NCBI GenBank assembly: GCA_003644825.1
Contig: QNDJ01000144.1
Span: forward strand, 1 to 5,472
Length of the DNA: 5,472 bases
Source of the DNA: Candidatus Zhuqueibacterota bacterium
Lineage (GTDB): Bacteria > SM23-31 > B21-G16
Direction of reading: 5' to 3'
Shown here: one piece after another, positions 1-5,472 of the stretch
How positions within the stretch are numbered: position 1 is the first letter of the stretch
Layout of the letters: each line of letters begins with the position of its first letter
The notes under the pieces: generated by a model
The model's input: the letters and a program-made list of their open reading frames with translations, nothing else
Databases searched by the model: none
Told to the model about the DNA's origin: nothing
Position numbers and translations under genes: made by a program

Positions 1-559
1 CTTTTCTTCTGTGGCTTATTTTATTTTTGACTTTATTGCCCAGTTCGGCAAATGTTTTGTTGTAATTTTCAGGGATAAATAAGGGGTCATAACCAAATCC
101 ACTCAAGCCTTTCATTTTAGAAGATATTTTTCCTTTACAGATTCCTTCAGCAATTTCAAGGGTTTTTTCTCCCTTCAAGACCATAATGCACCTGAATTGA
201 GCTCTTCTTTTATCTTCGGGGATGTTCCTCATAATATCTAAAAGCTTTATATTATTTTCAAGGTCATCAGCATTTTCTCCTGCAAACCTCGCTGAGTTTA
301 CACCCGGAGCACCATCAAGAATATCAACTTCCAGCCCCGAGTCATCACTCAAAGTTAATATGCCTGTTTTGTCATAAAAATATTCAGCCTTCTTTTTCGC
401 ATTTTCCAGAAAAGTTTTACCATCTTCAATCACTTTTTCAGTTATTTTCAGGTCTTCTGGAATCAAAAAATCTTTAACAATACTTCCCAGTATTGTTTTT
501 ATTTCCTTTATTTTTCCCTTATTATTTGAAGCAATAAAAAGCTGTTCTATTTTTTTCAT
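1..559 (-). CDS. rdgB: RdgB/HAM1 family XTP/dITP pyrophosphatase, C-terminus cut by window edge
   Basis: House-cleaning enzyme that hydrolyses non-canonical purine triphosphates (dITP, XTP, ITP) to the monophosphate plus pyrophosphate in the cytoplasm, keeping deaminated purines out of DNA and RNA. The 186 residues visible carry the family motifs in order: SNNKGKIKE at 11-19 (triphosphate-binding N-terminal loop), FLENA at 50-54 (conserved metal-site Glu), SDDSGLEVD at 71-79 (with the general-base Asp), GAPGVNSARFAG at 83-94, GFGYDPLF at 154-161 (base/substrate pocket) and AEL..KVKNKISHR at 171-184. E. coli RdgB has 197 residues and ends soon after the SHR motif, so only about 10-20 residues should be missing beyond position 1. 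An in-frame TGA lies two codons upstream of the ATG, which fixes the start at 559; AAAGGA at 570-575 is a ribosome binding site about 10 bases before it. No inactivating change is seen. The gene follows the pump gene by 64 bases without a visible terminator, so read-through transcription is plausible. The family assignment is secure. Confidence 0.96.
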   Translation of the reverse strand, partial: MKKIEQLFIASNNKGKIKEIKTILGSIVKDFLIPEDLKITEKVIEDGKTFLENAKKKAEYFYDKTGILTLSDDSGLEVDILDGAPGVNSARFAGENADDLENNIKLLDIMRNIPEDKRRAQFRCIMVLKGEKTLEIAEGICKGKISSKMKGLSGFGYDPLFIPENYNKTFAELGNKVKNKISHRRK

Positions 560-623
560 TAATCAGAATTCCTTTATATGACCAAAAATATTAATCAGCA
601 GGCTTCTTACTTTTACATATTAT
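560..623 (-). other. Short gap between pump gene and rdgB, no terminator seen
   Basis: These 64 AT-rich bases separate the permease stop codon (TAG, 624-626) from the rdgB start. I find no GC-rich hairpin followed by a T-run on the minus strand, so there is no support for an intrinsic terminator. The gap holds the rdgB ribosome binding site (AAAGGA, 570-575). It also contains one copy of the nine-base repeat CTGATTAAT (590-598); the second copy (558-566) runs into the rdgB start codon. No convincing -35/-10 pair is visible, which mildly favours co-transcription of rdgB with the pump. Confidence 0.5.
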
Positions 624-3600
624 CTATAAGTCTTCCAGTTCTTTTTCGTAATCAATAAATTTTCCTTCGGGGGTAATAAATTTGTCTTTCAAAAACTTCA
701 GCTTTATATCATCGACAATAGAGAAGATACAGGGTATAGCAAAAAGTGTAGCGATAGTTGAAACAAGCAAACCGCCTACAATGGTGGTCGCAAAAGGAGC
801 CCATCCTTCTGATCTTCCACCAAGACCAATTGCCATCGGAAGAAGACCAAATATTGTGGTAACCGATGTTAGAATAATAGGTCTTAACCTCACTTTTCCT
901 GCCTCAATAATTGACCTCCACCTTCTGTAACCGCTGCGTCTTCTGTTGTTTATGAAACTGATTAAAACAATAGAATCATTAACTACAATTCCAGCAAGGG
1001 CTACAACTCCAAATAAAGTTACTATACTGAAGGGGCTTCTACTTAATAATAGTCCAAGCATAGCTCCAATAAAAGCAAAAGGAATTGTAAATAAAATTAT
1101 AAAAGGCTGAATCAAAGATTTAAACTGACCCCCAAGAATCATAAATATTAAAATAACTCCTATAATAAATAATCTTCCCAGGCTGGAAAAAGACTTTTTA
1201 AATTCTTCAAATTCGCCTCTGAAATCCAGTCTATATCCCGGGTATCTTTTGCCAATGTCTTTAAATTCTTCAACGAGTTTATTATTTACTTTAACGGCAG
1301 AAGTTTTTCTTTTATCAATATTTGCTGAAATAGTTATTGCTCTTTTTCTGTTGAACCTTTTTATTGCATAAAATCCGGGTTCAACCTTAATTTTTGCTAC
1401 ATCTTTTAGGGCAATAAGATTACCCTTCGGTGTTATAAGTTTCATATTTTTAAGGTCTGACAATTCTTTTCTGGCACTCTTTTTAAATTTAACAACAACG
1501 TCAATTTCCTCATCTCCATCCCTGATGACAGTAGCTTTATTACCTTCGAATGCATTTCTCACCATATATGCAATCTGAAAAACATCCAGACCAAGCATAG
1601 AAGCTTTCTCTTCATCCACATAAATCTTCAGTTCGCTCTTTCCTTCACCAAAATCCTGATTTATATCATAAACCCCATCCATCTGTTTCAATCTGTTTTT
1701 GACTTCATCTACCACTTTTTGAAGTTCATCAAAATATTTTCCTTTTACCTTTACTTCAACTGGTTTTCCAACAGGGGGACCTGTTTGAATTTTCATAAAT
1801 CTCACTGATTTTATTCCGCTTATATTGTTTACTTTTTCTCTTAGACTATTCATAATTTCATCGATAGTTCTTTTCCTGTCTTTCTTTTCTACAAGGTCAA
1901 CAATAACCTGCCCCACATAAGACCTCTGAAGCCATTCAGTTTCAGTTTGCATCAATCCAGCATTGGCAATAACACTCTTTACTTCTTCCTCGGGAAGGGT
2001 TAAAGCTACTTTTTCTACTTCCTTTATCACTCTATCTGTTTCCTCTAATTTTGTTTTTTCAGGCAACTCAACAAGTATAAAAAATTGAGAAACTTCCTCT
2101 TCACTAAACATTTCAACACCGACCAGGGGAATAAGACTGATACTCAATAAAAATATAATAATTATAGAAACTAAAACATAATATCTCCTTTTAAGGAATT
2201 TTTTTAACAGATGTACATACTTTATAGCGAATTTCTGAAAGTATTTTTTTCTGTGGTTATTTTTAGAGCTTCCCTTCTTGCTCCAGTCGCCTATATGAGC
2301 AGGTAAAACAACAAAAGCTTCAAAAATTGAAGCAAGCAAACAAAGAGAAACTACAATAGGGATAATTTCCATAAATTTTCCCATTATCCCTGGCATTAAT
2401 ACAAGAGGAAGAAAAGCAGCAATAGTTGTCCCTGTTGCAGATAAAACAGGTTTTATAACTTCGGTTGTTCCAATAATAGCCGCTTTTCTTGGAGAAATTC
2501 CTTTCTGAATATATCTATAACAGTTTTCTATAATTATGATTGCATCATCAACTATGACACCGAGTATGAGAACCAGCCCAAAGAGAGAGTTTCCATTAAG
2601 AGACTGACCCGTCTGTTTCATAAAAAAGAAAGTAGCCATAAAGGTAACAGGTATACCAAGTGCTGCAAACAGAGCATTTCTCCAGCCAAGAAAAAAATAA
2701 AGAACAATTATTACGAGTATTAATCCTATAATTGCATTTGATTGCAGTACATTAAGAGAATCTTTAATATAAATTGATGAATCGTTGGTTAAAGTTATCT
2801 TTACACCTTCGGGTATTGTTTCGTTATATTTTTCTACAATTTTTTTAATTTCGTTTATAATTTTTATTGAATTTCCCTCTTTTTTCTTTGATATGGATAT
2901 TGTTATAGCGGTTTTTTTATCAAGGCGGGATATGATGTTTAAGTCCTTAAATGTATCTTTAACATCAGCAACATCTTTTACCTTAAGATAATCTCCAAAC
3001 TTTCCTGACCTTATGATTGTATTTTTAATTTCGTCAACAGAATGAAGCTCCACCATTGTCCTTAGCAGATATTCGGAACGGCCTAATTTAAGAGTTCCAC
3101 CGGGCATATTCATATTTCGTTTTTTCAGTGTTTGTATAATCTGAGAAATAGCAAGATTATATGCATTAAGGCGAGCAGGGTCAACATTAACTAGAATTTC
3201 TCTTTCTCTTATTCCACCGAGTTCAGCTTTGGAAACATTCTTAATATCAAGTATTTCATCTCTCAGGTTTTCCGCAATTCTCTTCATTTCAAGTTCAGGG
3301 AGGTCTCCACTCAATACAACATTCAGAATAGGTATAAATTCATTCATACTGAACTCTAATATTTCCGGGTCTTCAACATCTGCCGGTAAATCTCGAACCT
3401 TATCCACCTCGCTCTTTAAATCCTGAACTAATTTATCAAATTCACCATTACTCACTTCTTCAAATTTCACAGATATAAAAGATACACCTTCGCTGGACTC
3501 CGAAGATATCGACTCAATCTTATCAACATCAGCAATCTCATCTTCGATAGGAATAGTAACCAGTTTCTCTATTTCTTCCGGCGAAACTCCAGGATATGGT

Positions 3601-3746
3601 GTTATAATAAAAACCCAGTTGAATGGAACATCAGGTATTAGTTCTCTCGGCAGGGTAAAAAGAGAATATGCTCCTACTATGATAATAAATAGTACAATAA
3701 AATTAACAAGAATCGGGTTTTTCACCGAGAATTTCGCTAACCACAT
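624..3746 (-). CDS. RND efflux permease, HAE-1 (AcrB-like) type
   Basis: Inner-membrane proton-driven exporter subunit of a tripartite pump; it captures substrates from the periplasm or outer leaflet and passes them to an outer-membrane channel. At 1040 residues it has normal full length. Visible layout: TM1 about 11-31, first periplasmic region 32-333, TM2-TM6 about 335-481, a basic cytoplasmic linker 486-521, TM7 about 522-542, second periplasmic region 543-855, TM8-TM12 about 858-1010, and a charged cytoplasmic tail. The two halves show the family's internal duplication: GVIVDDAIIIIEN in TM4 aligns with GIVVNDSIVLIS in TM10. Asp400 and Asp401 match the AcrB proton-relay pair, which favours the HAE (organic substrate) group over CusA-like metal exporters. 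The TM10 lysine of AcrB is replaced by Asn923. YPGVSPEEIE at 51-60 is the usual N-terminal porter motif. The start at 3746 is supported by CGGAG six to seven bases upstream, and the next Met is far inside. The adaptor gene precedes it by 21 bases, so the two are surely co-expressed. Substrates cannot be predicted. Confidence 0.95.
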   Translation of the reverse strand: MWLAKFSVKNPILVNFIVLFIIIVGAYSLFTLPRELIPDVPFNWVFIITPYPGVSPEEIEKLVTIPIEDEIADVDKIESISSESSEGVSFISVKFEEVSNGEFDKLVQDLKSEVDKVRDLPADVEDPEILEFSMNEFIPILNVVLSGDLPELEMKRIAENLRDEILDIKNVSKAELGGIREREILVNVDPARLNAYNLAISQIIQTLKKRNMNMPGGTLKLGRSEYLLRTMVELHSVDEIKNTIIRSGKFGDYLKVKDVADVKDTFKDLNIISRLDKKTAITISISKKKEGNSIKIINEIKKIVEKYNETIPEGVKITLTNDSSIYIKDSLNVLQSNAIIGLILVIIVLYFFLGWRNALFAALGIPVTFMATFFFMKQTGQSLNGNSLFGLVLILGVIVDDAIIIIENCYRYIQKGISPRKAAIIGTTEVIKPVLSATGTTIAAFLPLVLMPGIMGKFMEIIPIVVSLCLLASIFEAFVVLPAHIGDWSKKGSSKNNHRKKYFQKFAIKYVHLLKKFLKRRYYVLVSIIIIFLLSISLIPLVGVEMFSEEEVSQFFILVELPEKTKLEETDRVIKEVEKVALTLPEEEVKSVIANAGLMQTETEWLQRSYVGQVIVDLVEKKDRKRTIDEIMNSLREKVNNISGIKSVRFMKIQTGPPVGKPVEVKVKGKYFDELQKVVDEVKNRLKQMDGVYDINQDFGEGKSELKIYVDEEKASMLGLDVFQIAYMVRNAFEGNKATVIRDGDEEIDVVVKFKKSARKELSDLKNMKLITPKGNLIALKDVAKIKVEPGFYAIKRFNRKRAITISANIDKRKTSAVKVNNKLVEEFKDIGKRYPGYRLDFRGEFEEFKKSFSSLGRLFIIGVILIFMILGGQFKSLIQPFIILFTIPFAFIGAMLGLLLSRSPFSIVTLFGVVALAGIVVNDSIVLISFINNRRRSGYRRWRSIIEAGKVRLRPIILTSVTTIFGLLPMAIGLGGRSEGWAPFATTIVGGLLVSTIATLFAIPCIFSIVDDIKLKFLKDKFITPEGKFIDYEKELEDL

Positions 3747-3752
3747 ATTAAA

Positions 3753-3757
3753 CTCCG
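3753..3757 (-). promoter_or_regulatory. Ribosome binding site of the RND permease
   Basis: CGGAG on the minus strand ends six bases before the ATG at 3746-3744, inside the 21-base gap after the adaptor stop. The context GGAGTTTAA followed by the start is nearly identical to that before the adaptor gene, suggesting matched translation initiation for the two pump subunits. Confidence 0.75.
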
Positions 3758-3767
3758 GGTTATAGTT

Positions 3768-4856
3768 TTAAAAATTATTGACTTTTACTTTTATTCCATC
3801 AATCAGATTATATTGACCGACAATAACAAGGTAATCACCTTCAGTCAATCCTTTTTTAACCTGAACTCTATTTCCGATTGTTAAACCTGTTTCAAGCTTT
3901 CTCAATTTTGCAATACCCTTGTCAACCACAAATACTATTTTATCACCTTCTTTTTCAATAATTGCATCTCTTGTAATCATTATAACATTTTTTAGTTTTC
4001 CTGTTTTGATTTTTATTCTTACAACCATACCTGGTTTTAACTCGTTTATTTTATTATTAGGGGCAACTATTTCAACAGGAAAAGTTCTTGTATCTAAATT
4101 TGCTTGAGGGCTAACTGAAAATACTTTTCCTGAATATTGAACAACAGGATAGGCATCCGATGTGAGAGTTACGGGTTGTCCTTTTATAATTTTAACAACT
4201 TCCTTTTCAGATACACCAAGAACAACTTTTACCTTACTGATGTCGATCACTTTAACAACTGGTGTTCCCGGCGATACAATGTATCCAATATCTATTTTTT
4301 TCTCAGCAATTTTACCATTAATTGGGCTTTTTATTTTTGTGTTTTTTAGTTGTCTTTCTGCAGATTTTTTAACTGCAAGGGCATTTAAGTAACCAGCCCT
4401 GGCAATTTTTTCCTGTAGAATTGCATTTTCAAGGTCATGCTCGGTAACACTATTATCCTTTCTTAATTTTTCAAATCTTTCTCTATCTTTCTTTGCTTTA
4501 TTATAGTTTGCTGTAGTATTCATAAGCTGAGCATTAGCCTGTTCCACCGAAAGTCTAAATAGTTCATCATCAATCTCAACAAGAGTTTGCCCGGCTTTAA
4601 CAAAATCACCAACTTCCACTAACACTTTTTTAACCTTACCATTCACCTCGGAGCTTACCATAGTTTCACTGAAAGGTTTAACTATTCCTGTTCCTGAAAC
4701 TATTATATCAACATCTTCAGGCATAATTTTTACGACTTTAACAGGAATTGAAGAAATCGCTGTTTCTTCAACTTTACCATTTTTTTCATTTTTCTGGCAC
4801 TGAACTGTAATAAAGAATGCCAAAACAATTAAAAGGATATTTTTCATTTTTATCAT
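3768..4856 (-). CDS. RND efflux periplasmic adaptor (HlyD/AcrA-type membrane fusion protein)
   Basis: Periplasmic adaptor that joins the RND permease to an outer-membrane channel. The 362 residues follow the family order: N-terminal hydrophobic segment 5-19 with Cys20; first half of the lipoyl-like barrel-sandwich about 64-97 (SSEVNGKVKKVLVEVGDFVKAGQ); alpha-helical hairpin about 98-170, rich in Lys, Glu and Ala; second lipoyl half about 171-206 (IKSPINGKIAEKKIDIGYIV); beta-barrel about 207-285, including LDTRTFPVEI and LKPGMVVRIKI; and a membrane-proximal domain about 289-360. The hairpin is fairly short, as in other compact adaptors. Cys20 directly after the hydrophobic stretch suggests a lipid-anchored protein, but the residues before it (TVQC) fit the lipobox poorly; a plain N-terminal membrane anchor is the alternative. 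The first Met (4856) is preferred over Met4 because AGGAG sits six bases before it. The start overlaps the stop of the regulator gene as ATGA, which implies translational coupling. The permease follows 21 bases downstream. Confidence 0.94.
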   Translation of the reverse strand: MIKMKNILLIVLAFFITVQCQKNEKNGKVEETAISSIPVKVVKIMPEDVDIIVSGTGIVKPFSETMVSSEVNGKVKKVLVEVGDFVKAGQTLVEIDDELFRLSVEQANAQLMNTTANYNKAKKDRERFEKLRKDNSVTEHDLENAILQEKIARAGYLNALAVKKSAERQLKNTKIKSPINGKIAEKKIDIGYIVSPGTPVVKVIDISKVKVVLGVSEKEVVKIIKGQPVTLTSDAYPVVQYSGKVFSVSPQANLDTRTFPVEIVAPNNKINELKPGMVVRIKIKTGKLKNVIMITRDAIIEKEGDKIVFVVDKGIAKLRKLETGLTIGNRVQVKKGLTEGDYLVIVGQYNLIDGIKVKVNNF

Positions 4857-5398
4857 TTTAAACTCCTGTTTTCATCTTTTAACATCTTTATAAGCTTCTG
4901 AACAAATTTTCTTTCCTCTTTAAGGCAATTATGTCCGAACTCTATCATTGCAGACAAAAATAAAGGGATATTCAAATTTTTCTGTGATTCAATTTCCCGT
5001 TTTAGATGTTTAATCTGTTTATTCAATATAATTTTTCTTTTTTTAAGGGCATTGACAGCTTTATCCTTTTTCAACCCTTTAATAAAAAAGGCACCCAGCA
5101 TAAAAGGATAATCTACAGTTTCAAAATTTACAATATTTTCTTCAACAAGATGTGCAAGTTCTTTTTTACCTTTTTCGGTGATGTGATATATATTTCTTTC
5201 TGGAGTTTTTCCCACCTTTTCTTTTTCAACTTTGATGAACCCTTTTTCCTCTAATCTGGTAAGAGTATTATATATTGATGGAAGACTTAGTTTCGCCCAG
5301 GAATCCATACCCCTTTTTTTTATTTCACTTTTTATTTCATACCCATACATCGGTTTTTCCATAAGAAAACCAAAAATGGTAATTCTATTCTTGTTCAT
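4853..5398 (-). CDS. PadR-family transcriptional regulator
   Basis: Dimeric winged-helix DNA-binding protein, most likely the local repressor of the efflux operon it heads. Residues 5-85 form the PadR domain: ITIFGFLMEKPMYGYEI at 6-22, the recognition-helix region LSLPSIYNTLTRLEEKGFI at 37-55, then the wing (about 56-72) and HITEKGKKEL at 72-81. These match the family pattern closely. The C-terminal part, about 86-176, is largely helical and charged, with likely coiled-coil stretches at 107-140 and 155-175; such a domain mediates dimerisation in the longer, virulence-activator-like PadR proteins. Total length 181 residues is normal for that subgroup. The start at 5398 has GGAG seven bases upstream, and going upstream an in-frame TAA is reached before any other ATG. 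The stop overlaps the adaptor start by four bases. Regulation by a bound small molecule is typical of the family; the ligand here is unknown. Activation instead of repression cannot be excluded. Confidence 0.93.
   Translation of the reverse strand: MNKNRITIFGFLMEKPMYGYEIKSEIKKRGMDSWAKLSLPSIYNTLTRLEEKGFIKVEKEKVGKTPERNIYHITEKGKKELAHLVEENIVNFETVDYPFMLGAFFIKGLKKDKAVNALKKRKIILNKQIKHLKREIESQKNLNIPLFLSAMIEFGHNCLKEERKFVQKLIKMLKDENRSLK
4863..4867 (-). promoter_or_regulatory. Ribosome binding site deciding the adaptor start
   Basis: AGGAG on the minus strand lies within the last codons of the regulator gene. It ends six bases before the ATG at 4856 but fifteen bases before the second in-frame ATG at 4847. 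The spacing therefore favours the upstream start, the one that forms the ATGA overlap with the regulator stop codon. Confidence 0.8.
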
Positions 5399-5405
5399 TT
5401 TTTGT

Positions 5406-5409
5406 CTCC
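5406..5409 (-). promoter_or_regulatory. Ribosome binding site of the PadR regulator
   Basis: GGAG on the minus strand ends seven bases before the ATG at 5398, supporting that start over the in-frame Met13 and Met17 codons. Confidence 0.75.
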
Positions 5410-5419
5410 AGTTAAATAT

Positions 5420-5447
5420 ATTTTACAATATAATATTCTAAAATCAA
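5420..5447 (-). promoter_or_regulatory. Candidate sigma-70 type promoter of the efflux operon
   Basis: On the minus strand TTGATT (5442-5447) and TAAAAT (5420-5425) are separated by 16 bases. They match the -35 consensus at four of six positions and the -10 consensus at five of six. Transcription would start near 5413, leaving a leader of about 15 bases with the ribosome binding site close to its 5' end. The region is so AT-rich that chance matches to -10 boxes are common, so this is a best candidate and not a firm call. Confidence 0.45.
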
Positions 5448-5454
5448 ATATTAT
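5430..5454. promoter_or_regulatory. Inverted repeat, candidate PadR operator
   Basis: The arms ATAATATT (5430-5437) and AATATTAT (5447-5454) are perfect eight-base inverted copies around a nine-base spacer. The site overlaps the predicted -35 box and much of the promoter spacer, where a dimeric repressor would block RNA polymerase. PadR proteins commonly bind AT-rich dyads and repress their own operon. The low sequence complexity makes a chance palindrome possible. Confidence 0.4.
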
Positions 5455-5472
5455 TTTTTATAATCACTATAC

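Noticed and set aside
560-623. Intrinsic terminator between the pump gene and rdgB
   Set aside because: No GC-rich stem with a following T-run on the minus strand; the only self-complementary stretches are short AT matches.
682-930. Plus-strand open frame of 82 codons
   Set aside because: It lies wholly inside the well-supported permease gene on the opposite strand, in the part encoding TM11-TM12, and its translation has no recognisable domain. It is a shadow frame.
2785-3426. Two plus-strand open frames (2785-2991 and 3229-3426)
   Set aside because: Both are antisense to the first periplasmic region of the permease. Their Ser/Phe/Ile-rich translations are what antisense reading of Lys/Glu-rich coding DNA gives.
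624-3746. Possible heavy-metal (CusA/CzcA) RND exporter
   Set aside because: TM4 has the paired Asp-Asp of the HAE group in VDDAIIIIEN, not the single-Asp pattern of metal exporters, and no Met- or His-rich metal sites or metal-binding adaptor extension are seen.
3919-4392. Three overlapping plus-strand open frames antisense to the adaptor gene
   Set aside because: They overlap one another in different frames and oppose a full-length conserved adaptor; no domain is recognisable.
5006-5441. Two plus-strand open frames antisense to the PadR gene (5006-5254 and 5232-5441)
   Set aside because: Phe/Ile/Ser-rich, low-complexity translations complementary to a clear PadR domain. The apparent hydrophobicity comes from reading Lys codons as Phe.

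Overview
The window is a compact, AT-rich piece of bacterial chromosome (G+C roughly one third by eye). All genes lie on the minus strand and are read from high to low coordinates. The proteins are rich in Lys, Glu and Ile, as expected of a low-GC genome. A tripartite-type RND pump with a periplasmic adaptor points to a two-membrane (diderm) bacterium. I cannot name the phylum from this sequence, and nothing here looks recently transferred.

Layout in transcription order: a short AT-rich promoter/operator region (5399-5472); a PadR-family regulator (5398-4853); a membrane-fusion-protein adaptor (4856-3768) that overlaps the regulator by the four bases ATGA; a full-length RND permease of 1040 residues (3746-624) starting 21 bases after the adaptor stop; and, 64 bases further on, rdgB/HAM1, a house-cleaning nucleotide pyrophosphatase (559-1) whose C-terminal end is cut by the window edge. 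No stretch over 300 bases lacks a gene. I found no tRNA, rRNA, CRISPR array, insertion sequence or convincing intrinsic terminator.

The first three genes read as one efflux operon with its own local regulator. The PadR protein probably represses the operon from an inverted repeat that overlaps the predicted promoter, and is relieved when a pump substrate or stress ligand binds. The adaptor and permease would form the inner-membrane and periplasmic part of a proton-driven exporter. No TolC-type outer-membrane channel is present, so it must lie outside the window or be shared. rdgB is probably a housekeeping neighbour that may be co-transcribed with the pump. I see no clearly novel system. The points worth a second look are the PadR-RND pairing with its candidate operator, the missing TM10 lysine in the pump, and the adaptor's unusual lipobox.
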